This document shows positions 23,201 through 31,566 of a DNA stretch of 47,451 bases, piece after piece. The stretch's first letter is position 1; each line of letters opens with the position of its first letter. The notes below the pieces were generated by a model, which did not search any database, was not told the DNA's origin, and was given only the letters and a program-made list of their open reading frames with translations. The translations under genes and the position numbers were made by a program. Source of the DNA: JAIEPT01 sp038217425 (GTDB taxonomy: Bacteria > Planctomycetota > Planctomycetia > Gemmatales > Gemmataceae); NCBI GenBank assembly GCA_038217425.1, contig JBBQPM010000034.1, forward strand, positions 1 to 47,451. Reading direction: 5' to 3'.

Positions 23201-25921
23201 ATGGCCGACATCGCTCCCAAATCGCTCATCAACAAAGTCAACTCCCTCTGCCTCAAAGCCCTCGAAGGAGCGATCGGCCTGTGCGTCTCCAATACGAACT
23301 CGAACGTCGAGATCGAACATTGGCTCCTCAAACTCCTCGAGCCCGGCAACACCGATCTCACCCGCCTCTTCAAACACTTCAACATCGATCAGGCCCGCGT
23401 CACCAAGGAAGTGCAGCGCTCGCTCGAAAAGCTGCGCCGCGGCCACGACCGCAATCCGACGCTCTCCAACGATCTGCTCGAACTCCTCAGCGAAGCCTGG
23501 CTCCTCACCACGCTCGGCTTCGAACGCCAAAAAATCCGCTCGGGCTTCTTGCTCGCGGCGATGATCAGCAATCGGCAGATGCTGAACCGCCTGCGCGACG
23601 TGACGCCGGAAATTGCGGAAAAGGCGTCGGAAATCTCGCAGCTCTTCAACGTCTCGGACGTCACGCGACAAAAGCAGGCGCAGCTGCAGGCGCACGCCCT
23701 CTTCAAAGATTCCGTCGAAGAAACGCTCGAGCCGGCCGCGGGGTCGGGGACGGCGACGACGTCGGAACCGGGTGCAGCCGGGCAGCCGGTATCGCCTGGC
23801 TCGAAGACGCCCTCGCTGGATCAGTTCACCATGAATCTCACCGCTCGCGCCAAGAAGGGCGAGATCGATCCCGTCATTGGCCGAGACTTTGAGATTCGCC
23901 AGGTCATCGACATTCTGACGCGTCGTCGGCAGAACAACCCGATTCTGACGGGCGAAGCGGGCGTCGGCAAGACGGCGGTCGTCGAGGGCTTCGCGCTGCA
24001 AATCGTGGCCGGGGACGTGCCGGCTCCGCTGCGGAACGTCGAAGTCCGCACGCTCGATCTGGGCCTGCTCCAGGCCGGCGCCGGCGTCAAAGGCGAATTC
24101 GAGAATCGCCTCAAGTCGGTCATTCAGGAAGCGAAGTCGTCCCCCGTGCCGATCATCCTGTTCATCGACGAAGCCCACACGATGATCGGCGCGGGCGGCC
24201 AGGCGGGACAGGGAGACGCCGCCAATCTGCTCAAGCCCGCACTCGCCCGCGGCGAACTCCGCACCATCGCGGCGACGACGTGGATGGAATATAAGAAATA
24301 CTTCGAGGCCGACCCGGCGCTCAAACGTCGCTTCCAGGTCATCAAGGTCGACGAGCCCGACATCCTCCGCGCCACCCGCATGATGCGCGGCCTTTCCCAC
24401 ACGCTCGAAAAGCATCACAAGGTCCGCGTGATCGACGAGGCCGTCGCCGAGGCCGTGAAGCTGTCGCATCGCTACATCACGGATCGCCAACTCCCCGACA
24501 AGTGCGTCAGCCTGCTCGACACGGCGTGCGCCCGCGTCGCGCTGAGCCAATCGTCCACGCCGCCGCAGGTGCAGGACGCGCAGCGCGAGATCGAACATCT
24601 CGACGTCGAGCTGAAAGCGTTGGCCCGCGAAACGTCCCTCGGCGCCGACCACGTCAAACGCGCCGGCGAACTCGAAGAGAAGAAGGTCAAGACGGCCGAG
24701 AAGCTCGCAACGCTCAAGGCCCGCTGGGAGAAGGAGAAGGAACTCGCGGGCAAGGTGAAGGAACTCTACCTCAAGATCGAAGCCCACGTGAAGGGCGACG
24801 ACCCGAAGGCGAAGCTCTCTGAAAACGACGCGAAAAAAGCTCAGGACGAACTCGCGAAAGTCGAAGCCGAGCTGGCGATCAGCCACGGCGACGATCCGCT
24901 GGTGTTGCCGCTCGTCGCCGGCCAGGCGATCGCGGAAGTCATCTCCGGCTGGACCGGCATCCCCATCGGCAAGATGGTCCGCGACGAGATCAAGACGGTC
25001 CTCAACCTCAAAGATCGCCTGGCCGAACGGCTCGTCGGGCAGGACCACGCCCTCGAAGCGATCGCCCAGCGTATCCGTACCTCGCGCGCCAACCTCGCCG
25101 ACCCGAAGCGTCCGCTCGGCGTCTTCCTGCTCGTCGGTCCTTCCGGCGTCGGCAAAACCGAAACCGCCCTCGCGCTGGCCGACCTCCTCTTCGGCGGCGA
25201 ACGCAACATGGTCATCATCAACATGTCCGAGTTCAAGGAATCGTCCAAAGTCTCCAACCTCACCGGCTCCGCCAAGGGCCTCGTCGGTTACGGCGAAGGC
25301 GGCATCCTCACCGAAGCCGTGCGCCGCAAACCGTACAGCGTCGTGCTGCTCGACGAAGTCGAGAAGGCGCACGTCGATGTCCAGGAACTTTTCTACCAGG
25401 TGTTCGACAAGGGCATGTTGCAGGACAGTCACGGCAACGACGTCAACTTCAAGAACACGATCATCCTCTTGACCTCGAATGTCGGCACCGACACGATCAT
25501 GAAGCTGTGCGCCGACCCCGAAACGATGCCGAACTCCGCGGGCCTTGCCGAGGCGCTTCGGCCCGACCTGCTCAAGTCGTTCAAGCCGGCGCTGTTGGGC
25601 CGCATGACGATTGTGCCGTATTTCCCGCTCACCGACGAAGTGATCAAGAACATCATCAAGCTGAAGCTCAAGGCCATCGTGACGCGCGTGAAGGAGAACC
25701 ACCGGGCCGAGTTCACGTACGACGAGGCGCTGGTGAACGCGATTGCGAGCCGTTGCAAGGAAGTCGAATCGGGCGCCCGCAACGTCGACCACATCATCAA
25801 CGGCACGATTCTGCCGCAGATGGCGGAACATTTCCTGTCGCAGCTCGCGGAGGGCCGGGAGATCAACCGGGCGAAGGTGTCGGTCGGGGCAGATGGGAAT
25901 TTCGTGTACACGGTGGAGTAG
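23201..25921 (+). CDS. tssH: Type VI secretion ATPase TssH/ClpV
   Basis: The protein is 906 aa from the ATG at 23201. It has the Clp N-terminal domain (about 15-165), AAA-1 with Walker A GEAGVGKT (251-258) and Walker B ILFIDEAH, a coiled middle domain (about 490-600), and AAA-2 with Walker A GPSGVGKTE (646-654) and Walker B VVLLDEVEK. The N-terminal start KSLINKVNSLCLKALEGAI and lineage-typical loops fit ClpV rather than ClpB. ClpV disassembles contracted TssB/TssC sheaths using ATP. Upstream in-frame codons to 23138 lie in the family H palindrome and are excluded. Together with tagJ and tssB it forms the sheath-recycling part of the locus. Confidence 0.95.
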   Translation: MADIAPKSLINKVNSLCLKALEGAIGLCVSNTNSNVEIEHWLLKLLEPGNTDLTRLFKHFNIDQARVTKEVQRSLEKLRRGHDRNPTLSNDLLELLSEAWLLTTLGFERQKIRSGFLLAAMISNRQMLNRLRDVTPEIAEKASEISQLFNVSDVTRQKQAQLQAHALFKDSVEETLEPAAGSGTATTSEPGAAGQPVSPGSKTPSLDQFTMNLTARAKKGEIDPVIGRDFEIRQVIDILTRRRQNNPILTGEAGVGKTAVVEGFALQIVAGDVPAPLRNVEVRTLDLGLLQAGAGVKGEFENRLKSVIQEAKSSPVPIILFIDEAHTMIGAGGQAGQGDAANLLKPALARGELRTIAATTWMEYKKYFEADPALKRRFQVIKVDEPDILRATRMMRGLSHTLEKHHKVRVIDEAVAEAVKLSHRYITDRQLPDKCVSLLDTACARVALSQSSTPPQVQDAQREIEHLDVELKALARETSLGADHVKRAGELEEKKVKTAEKLATLKARWEKEKELAGKVKELYLKIEAHVKGDDPKAKLSENDAKKAQDELAKVEAELAISHGDDPLVLPLVAGQAIAEVISGWTGIPIGKMVRDEIKTVLNLKDRLAERLVGQDHALEAIAQRIRTSRANLADPKRPLGVFLLVGPSGVGKTETALALADLLFGGERNMVIINMSEFKESSKVSNLTGSAKGLVGYGEGGILTEAVRRKPYSVVLLDEVEKAHVDVQELFYQVFDKGMLQDSHGNDVNFKNTIILLTSNVGTDTIMKLCADPETMPNSAGLAEALRPDLLKSFKPALLGRMTIVPYFPLTDEVIKNIIKLKLKAIVTRVKENHRAEFTYDEALVNAIASRCKEVESGARNVDHIINGTILPQMAEHFLSQLAEGREINRAKVSVGADGNFVYTVE

Positions 25922-25925
25922 ATGC

Positions 25926-26147
25926 GTTTCGCCCCGGAGGGGGCGACGGAAGGTAGCCACGGGTGAAGCGCAGCGCAACCCGTGGAAACGTCGATTTCGA
26001 AGAACACTCCCGGAGGGAGGGAGGAATCGTTTTCCCTCGGGTTGAATTTCCTTCGCCCCTGCCGGGGCGAGCGGGACGGTATGACGATCCACGGGTTGCG
26101 CTGCGCTCCACCCGTGGCTACCTTCCCTCGCCCCTCCGGGGCGAAAT
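25926..26147. repeat. Family E long palindrome
   Basis: The arms of nearly 60 bases (25926-25984 and 26089-26147) contain TTTCGCCCCGG, AAGGTAGCCACGGGTG and GCGCAGCGCAACCCGTGG with a few mismatches. The 100-base centre holds its own hairpins. It fills the gap between clpV and the next gene. Confidence 0.88.
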
Positions 26148-26172
26148 GCCATGATACTTTGCGGGAAACCAA

Positions 26173-27246
26173 ATGATGACTTGTCGCGTTTTCTGCTACC
26201 TGCTGCTCTTCTCATCGACCTTAGCCGCCCAGAGCGACGTCGACCTCGTGGCGCGGCAGGGCCTCGAATCCGAAGCCGGCCGCGCCGCCTGGAAACGCCT
26301 CAAGGACGGCGGGCCGGAACTGCTCGTCCCCATTCTCAACGCCATGCCCGCGGACAGTACGCCTGCCGTCAACTGGCTCGCCACGGCCTACGACCGCATC
26401 CTGCAGCGACATCCCTATGACAAACTCCCCCTTAAGGATCTCACCGAGTTCGCGGCCGATCCGAAAAAATCAGGCCGGGCGCGCCGACTCGCTCTCGAGA
26501 CCGTCGAGAAGATCAAGCCCGGCTCGAGCGAACAGCTCTACCCGAAATGGCTGCATGATCCGGAGTTTCGCTACGAGGCGGTGCAACAAGTCCTCGAACA
26601 GGCGAAGAAGTCGGGCAAGGTCGAACTCTACCAGACGGCGTGGAACGACTTCCGCGACGTGCAACAAGGGCGTGAAATCGCCGCGGGGCTCAAGACGCAT
26701 GGCGTCCCGGTCTCCGTTGCCGCGAAGATGGGTTTCCTGCTCGACTGGCACGTGGTCGGTCCGTTTGACGCCGGCGGCATGAAGGGCTTCACGACCGCTT
26801 ATCCACCGGAAAAAGGCGTCGATCTCAAGGCCGAGTACCTGGGCCAAAAGGGGAAGGTCGCCTGGAAGCCATACCGCGTGAAGGAAGTGACGTCGGGCCG
26901 ACATCCGGCGCTCGCCAACCTGCGCGAGGCGATCGGCGACGCCGACGATGCGGTGGCGTTCGCCTATGCGGAAGTCACGCTCGAGAAGGCGCAGGAGGTC
27001 GAGTTTCGCGGGGCCGCGGATGACAATTTTACCGTCTTTGTGAATGGCAAGCGGGAGTTCGGTTTTGAGGAATATCGCAACGGCGTCCGGCTCGATCGGC
27101 ATCGCTTCAAGGTCACGCTCAAGGCGGGCGTGAATCAAGTCCTCGTCAAAGTCATCCAGTCCGCGGCTCCCAACAACGAAGCGAACTGGGAATTCCTGTT
27201 GCGCATCGTCGATCCATCAGGCCAAGGCGTGCCGGCCGTGAAATAG
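26173..27246 (+). CDS. Exported protein with a C-terminal beta-sandwich-like domain
   Basis: The product is 357 aa with a signal peptide (RVFCYLLLFSSTLAAQS). Residues about 20-180 are helical, resembling HEAT-type stretches. From about 190 (LLDWHVVGPFDAGG) the sequence is beta-rich and ends with DDNFTVFVNGKREFGFEEYR and VTLKAGVNQVLVKVIQSA. That ending is typical of small carbohydrate-binding or jelly-roll domains in large planctomycete proteins (W-x-V-x-G-P-F then x-F-V-N-G). No catalytic motif is seen. A second Met is codon 2; either could be the start. Confidence 0.75.
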   Translation: MMTCRVFCYLLLFSSTLAAQSDVDLVARQGLESEAGRAAWKRLKDGGPELLVPILNAMPADSTPAVNWLATAYDRILQRHPYDKLPLKDLTEFAADPKKSGRARRLALETVEKIKPGSSEQLYPKWLHDPEFRYEAVQQVLEQAKKSGKVELYQTAWNDFRDVQQGREIAAGLKTHGVPVSVAAKMGFLLDWHVVGPFDAGGMKGFTTAYPPEKGVDLKAEYLGQKGKVAWKPYRVKEVTSGRHPALANLREAIGDADDAVAFAYAEVTLEKAQEVEFRGAADDNFTVFVNGKREFGFEEYRNGVRLDRHRFKVTLKAGVNQVLVKVIQSAAPNNEANWEFLLRIVDPSGQGVPAVK

Positions 27247-27346
27247 CGGATTTCGCCCGCTTTTCCCAGATTGCGGTGAAGCGACTCCGGCAGTCGAGCC
27301 GATGGATGGGGTATCACCTTCCCCACCCCTCCGATGCAAAGCACCT

Positions 27347-27535
27347 ATGACCCATAAACCTCTCGACGCCTTTCGTCTCGCGGTCGAATCTCTGGGCGAC
27401 GTCAGCTCGGATGAGATCGCCCTGCACATTCAGCAAACGTTCGGCATGAAGTTCGAGCCGAAAATCATCCCGATCCTGCGGGCGTCGCTGCAGGATTGGC
27501 AGAATTTGTCACGCCATCGAGCGCCGGCGAATTGA
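27347..27535 (+). CDS. Small unknown protein
   Basis: The product is 62 aa. AFRLAVESLGDVSSDEIALHI and EPKIIPILRASLQDW suggest two or three helices resembling a small helix-turn-helix or TPR-like fragment, but no family is recognised. Met at 27347 is chosen because the upstream codons look non-coding. It may share a transcript with the exported protein upstream. Confidence 0.5.
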   Translation: MTHKPLDAFRLAVESLGDVSSDEIALHIQQTFGMKFEPKIIPILRASLQDWQNLSRHRAPAN

Positions 27536-27656
27536 TTACGGAGCCGCGCCCGTTAGGAAGCGGGTCAGCATCCTACGCAGAGACGTCACTTCCGTTCCGG
27601 AATCACGATGCCGCGTGAGATACTGGCCCGCTTCCTTACGGGCGCGGCTCGGTAAT
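27535..27656. repeat. Family F palindrome, copy F1
   Basis: ATTACGGAGCCGCGCCCGTT at 27535 and the reverse complement ending GCGGCTCGGTAAT at 27656 form 38-base arms with about four mismatches. The left arm begins at the end of the small gene. Confidence 0.88.
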
Positions 27657-27729
27657 TGGTGGTGCAATCCGCTCGCCGTCCGATTAGAATCGATGCCTGA
27701 CCAACATCGATCCCCGACGGACCCGCATT

Positions 27730-30663
27730 ATGATCGCACTGCTTGCCCTTGCCCTCGCCCTGCCGCCGAGCGAGAAACCGCTCCCCGCGCGCGAGGCGGC
27801 CGCCGCCATGACGCTCCCCCCCGGCTTCAAAGCCACCCTGTTCGCCGGCGAGCCCGACGTCGTTCAGCCCATCGCCTTCACCTTCGACGACCGCGGCCGA
27901 CTCTGGGTCTGCGAATGCGTCACCTACCCCAACTGGATCAAGGACGGATCCCCCGGCAAAGATCGTATCCTCATCTTCGAAGATACCGACAACGACGGTC
28001 AATTCGACAAACGGACCGTCTTCATCGACAATCTTTACAACCTCACCAGCATCGAGTACGGCTTCGGCGGCGTCTACGTCACCTGCTCGCCCCACCTTCT
28101 CTTCATCCCCATCAAGGACGATAAGCCCGGCAAGACGCAAGTCCTGCTCGACGGCTTCGCGCTCGACATTCGCCATAACATGGTCAACGGCCTCAAGTGG
28201 GGCCCCGACGGCTGGCTCTACGGTCTGCACGGCATCATCTCCACCTCCTACGTCGGCACGCCCGGCACGCCCAAGGAGAAACGCCCGCCGATCAATTGCG
28301 GCGTCTGGCGCTTTCACCCCGTCAAAAAGACCTACGAGGTCTACGCCTACGGCACCACCAACCCCTGGGGCATCGACTGGGACAAAGACGGCGAGATGTT
28401 CATCACCAACTGCGTCATTGACCATGCCTTCCACATCGTGCAAGGCGGCCGCTACCAACGCATGTACGGCCAGGATCTGAACCCGCACACGTACCAGCTC
28501 ATGAAGAGCCCGTGCGACCACATCCACTGGGCGGGCGGCGCCTGGCAGTCGTCGCGCGAAGGCAAGGGGAAGCATTCCGAAGCGGGCGGCGGCCATGCTC
28601 ACGTCGGCTGCATGATCTATCTCGGCGACAACTTCCCGGCCGCGTACCGCAACACGCTCTTCACGCTCAACCTGCACGGCAATCGCATCAACAACGACAT
28701 CCTCGAGCGCACCGACGCCGGCTACGCGATTCGCCATGGCCGAGACTTCCTGTTCGCGAACGACCCATGGTTCCGCGGTCTGGCCATCACCTACGGCCCC
28801 GACGGCGGCGTCTACTTCAGCGACTGGACCGACACCGGCGAGTGCCACAACCACATCGTCGCGGAGAAGGGGAACGGCCGGATTTTCAAGGTGACGTACG
28901 GCACGCCGAAGCATCAGGCGATCGACCTGGCGAAGTTGAATAATGCCGAGCTGCTAAAACTTTTTGATCACGATAACGAATGGCAGAGCCGACACGCGCA
29001 GCGGCTGCTTCAAGAAAGGCTGAGCCAAAACCCCGACAACATGATCGTTGCGGAAGTTCAAAAGTTAGCCCTCAAGAACGACTCGAGCAGCTTGCGTGCG
29101 CTTTGGCTCCTGGGTTCAATCGGCGCAATGCACGAGTTGAACGCCATCGTGACCGCCTCAGACTTTCTAACCCGAGCAGATCACTATCAGGGTTGGACGT
29201 TGCAGCTTCTCGTCGACAACAATCATTTGAAGCCCTTAGAAGACCATCTCTTGAAACGACAGCTTTTTAATCGGAATATCTCTCCCTATCTTCAAATGCG
29301 CATCGCCTCAGTATTGCTGAGCATTCCCGTCAAGTGGCGTCATAGGGACGGTATTGTGCGTTATGTGTGCGCAACTACGCTATCGCAAGTCATTGCTACA
29401 GACTTGAACGTTAGCCTCATGCTCTGGTATGCTGTTGAACCGGAGTTGCTGAGTGTTCCCGAAGCTATTCCGACCTTTCTACTGCTGTGTGAAAATCCTC
29501 TTATTCGCGAATTCGCCGCTCGACGAATACTAAGCGATTCCGACAGGAAGAATCTACCAATCCTGCTTGACACACTCGCATTCTCAATTTGTTCGTCCGC
29601 AAGTCAACGCGACATCTTGCGAGGCACGCTCACCGCGCTCACGGGCGTTCGCAATCTCGAAATGCCCGAGCGGTGGAAAAAACTATATCCTGTACTTGCC
29701 GAAAGTCCCCTCCAGGAAGTCCGCGACAAGGCCCTCGAACTCGCCCTCATCTTCGGCGACCAGCGCGCCCTCGTCTCGATCAAGACCACCGTCGCCGATA
29801 CGAAGCTCGACGAAGATCGCCGCAAGGACGCGCTGCGGACGCTCGTCTTCCATAAGCCCGCCGACCTCTCCGCCACACTGCGCGAACTCCTCAAGGAAGA
29901 ACCGATGCGCTCGGCCGCCATTCGCGGATTCGCTTCGCTCCAGGATGACGACATCCCGGCCCTGCTGCTCAAACTCTATCCGTCGCTGCCGGCGGAGGAG
30001 AAAGAGGACGTCGTCAATACGCTCGGCAGTCGGCCGACCTTCGCGCAGGCCCTGCTCGACGCTGTCGAGAAGAAGACGGTCGCCCGCAACGATCTGTCGT
30101 CCGTCATGGTTCGGCATCTGCTCGCCCTCAAGGACAAGAAGCTCGTCGAGCGCGTCGAACAGGTCTGGGGCACGCTGCGGCCCGCGTCCGAGGAGAAGGC
30201 GAAGCTCACCGTGAAATACAAGAAAGAGCTGACGCCCGTCGCCCTCAAGAAGGCCGACCTGAGCCGCGGCCGGGCGCTGTTTGCCAAGAATTGTTCGCAG
30301 TGCCACAAACTGTTCGGCGAAGGGAGCGCGATCGGGCCCGACCTCACCGGCTCGCAGCGCTTCAATCTCGAGTACGTCCTGGAGAACGTCCTCGACCCGA
30401 GCGCCGTGGTGGCGCGCGATTATCAGGTAACGGTGGTGACGCTCGATTCGGGCCGAACGCTGTCGGGCGTGGTCAAGGAGGAGACGGAGAACGCCCTGAA
30501 ATTGCAGACCGCGAACGAGCTGGTGGTGGTGTCGAAGGCGGAGATCGAGAGTCGTTTGTTATCGAAGCAATCGATGATGCCGGACGGCATGTTCGAGAAG
30601 TTGGCGGCGGACGAGGTGCGCGATCTGGTGGCGTACCTGGCGAGTCCGGTGCCGGTGAAATGA
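27730..30663 (+). CDS. PVC-type membrane-bound dehydrogenase with c-type cytochrome
   Basis: The 977-aa protein has a short signal (IALLALALALPPSE). The N-terminal 400 residues form a beta-propeller of the PVC dehydrogenase type (MTLPPGFKATLFAGEPDV, IAFTFDDRGRLWVCE, WAGGAWQSSREGKG). A HEAT-repeat region (about 400-830) follows. The C-terminus has one heme site CSQCH (residues 855-859), then GEGSAIGPDLTGSQRF and YQVTVVTLDSGRTLSGVV. The family is widespread in planctomycetes and is linked to oxidation of sugars or similar compounds, with electrons passed to the heme. The exact substrate is unknown. Bases about 28925-29690 have visibly lower G+C and many TTA/CTA/ATA codons, unlike the rest. Confidence 0.9.
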   Translation: MIALLALALALPPSEKPLPAREAAAAMTLPPGFKATLFAGEPDVVQPIAFTFDDRGRLWVCECVTYPNWIKDGSPGKDRILIFEDTDNDGQFDKRTVFIDNLYNLTSIEYGFGGVYVTCSPHLLFIPIKDDKPGKTQVLLDGFALDIRHNMVNGLKWGPDGWLYGLHGIISTSYVGTPGTPKEKRPPINCGVWRFHPVKKTYEVYAYGTTNPWGIDWDKDGEMFITNCVIDHAFHIVQGGRYQRMYGQDLNPHTYQLMKSPCDHIHWAGGAWQSSREGKGKHSEAGGGHAHVGCMIYLGDNFPAAYRNTLFTLNLHGNRINNDILERTDAGYAIRHGRDFLFANDPWFRGLAITYGPDGGVYFSDWTDTGECHNHIVAEKGNGRIFKVTYGTPKHQAIDLAKLNNAELLKLFDHDNEWQSRHAQRLLQERLSQNPDNMIVAEVQKLALKNDSSSLRALWLLGSIGAMHELNAIVTASDFLTRADHYQGWTLQLLVDNNHLKPLEDHLLKRQLFNRNISPYLQMRIASVLLSIPVKWRHRDGIVRYVCATTLSQVIATDLNVSLMLWYAVEPELLSVPEAIPTFLLLCENPLIREFAARRILSDSDRKNLPILLDTLAFSICSSASQRDILRGTLTALTGVRNLEMPERWKKLYPVLAESPLQEVRDKALELALIFGDQRALVSIKTTVADTKLDEDRRKDALRTLVFHKPADLSATLRELLKEEPMRSAAIRGFASLQDDDIPALLLKLYPSLPAEEKEDVVNTLGSRPTFAQALLDAVEKKTVARNDLSSVMVRHLLALKDKKLVERVEQVWGTLRPASEEKAKLTVKYKKELTPVALKKADLSRGRALFAKNCSQCHKLFGEGSAIGPDLTGSQRFNLEYVLENVLDPSAVVARDYQVTVVTLDSGRTLSGVVKEETENALKLQTANELVVVSKAEIESRLLSKQSMMPDGMFEKLAADEVRDLVAYLASPVPVK

Positions 30664-30672
30664 GCGCTCTGC

Positions 30673-30735
30673 GAAAGCCCAGGGATGGCTATCCCTGGGA
30701 ATCCGCATCCCCAGGGACGCCGTCCCTGGGCTTTC
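30673..30735. repeat. Family A palindromic element, copy A5, short form
   Basis: The arms GAAAGCCCAGGGATGGC and GTCCCTGGGCTTTC enclose only about 10 bases of spacer; total 63 bases. It lies just after the cytochrome gene. Confidence 0.9.
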
Positions 30736-30805
30736 GCCCGAATTATTTGTTTTCGCTCGGCGTGGAGGTTTGCCCCGACCGGGGCGGTTCGCACGGGCCG
30801 CTGCG

Positions 30806-30892
30806 TCAGGTGCGGATGCCCATTTTCGGCAGGATCCACGCTTGCAGCACGATCAGGGCGACCAACAGGCCGCCGAGTAGGATCGCTTCCAT
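30806..30892 (-). CDS. Very small predicted membrane protein
   Basis: The 28-aa ORF reads MEAILLGGLLVALIVLQAWI, then LPKMGIRT and stop. It is one membrane-spanning helix with a short basic tail. AAAGGAG lies at good distance before the ATG. An in-frame ATG at 30916 with its own GGGAG site would give 36 aa. It is convergent with the cytochrome gene and divergent from the glycosyltransferase-like gene. The hydrophobic helix plus two good ribosome-binding sites support it, but it is unproven. Confidence 0.5.
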   Translation of the reverse strand: MEAILLGGLLVALIVLQAWILPKMGIRT

Positions 30893-30947
30893 GGTGTTGC
30901 TCCTTTTGACGTTCATCACAATTCTCCCTCTTCCATTATAGGCAGCC

Positions 30948-31544
30948 ATGACGCTCGCAGAATTCCCGGAAATCGAAGTCGTGATCGTGAACGAGATCGG
31001 CGGTTTGCCGGCCGCGATCGCGTCGGCGACGAAACCGTGGCTGCTCCTGGTCGATCCGTGCCGCGGCTATGGGCCCGCGCACCTCAAGGCGATGACGGAT
31101 GCCGTGGCGAAGTTTGACGACGTCGATCTGCTGGTCGGCCAGCGGCAACGTGCGGTGCCCGGCTGGTTGCGGTTGCTCGACGTCGGCAAACGGGCGGCGA
31201 GTCGCGTCTTGCTCGGAGCGGCGCCGGCGCCGCGGACCGCCTGGCTCGGGGGCCGCGGCGCGCTGCGACGCTTCCTCTATCGCCAGGGGTTCGGCGTTCG
31301 GCTGCCCGATCTCGAGTCGGGGTTGATTCTCGCGAAACGCTCGGTCTTCGCGCAGCTCGCCCTGCAAGCGCGCGGGCCGTTCGTCTGGACCGAGATCCTG
31401 GCAAAGGCGAATCACCTCGGCAAGATGATCGCGGAAGTTCCGATCGCGGATCCGGGGGGGGAAGGCTCGGGGTCGACGTTTCGCGATGCCGTGAGCGTAT
31501 TTCGCACGCCGACGTTTCATTGGCCGCCGCGTCAATTTTCTTAG
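30948..31544 (+). CDS. Glycosyltransferase-2-like fragment protein
   Basis: The product is 198 aa. It contains PWLLLVDPCRGYGPAHLKAM, like the region around the DxD of GT-A/DPM1-type transferases, then DDVDLLVGQRQRAVPGWLR (the G-x-R-x-x step), and later LESGLILAKRSVFAQLAL. The N-terminal nucleotide-binding strand that normally precedes the motif is missing, and the classic DxD reads VDPCRG. It may be a reduced, possibly inactive member of the polyprenyl-phosphate glycosyltransferase group. No membrane helices follow. Confidence 0.55.
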   Translation: MTLAEFPEIEVVIVNEIGGLPAAIASATKPWLLLVDPCRGYGPAHLKAMTDAVAKFDDVDLLVGQRQRAVPGWLRLLDVGKRAASRVLLGAAPAPRTAWLGGRGALRRFLYRQGFGVRLPDLESGLILAKRSVFAQLALQARGPFVWTEILAKANHLGKMIAEVPIADPGGEGSGSTFRDAVSVFRTPTFHWPPRQFS

Positions 31545-31566
31545 AGCCAAATTCCTACTAGCGCCT

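Noticed and set aside
22928..26215. 1095-residue open frame antisense to clpV
   Set aside because: It is the shadow of a clear ClpV gene and shows no family motif.
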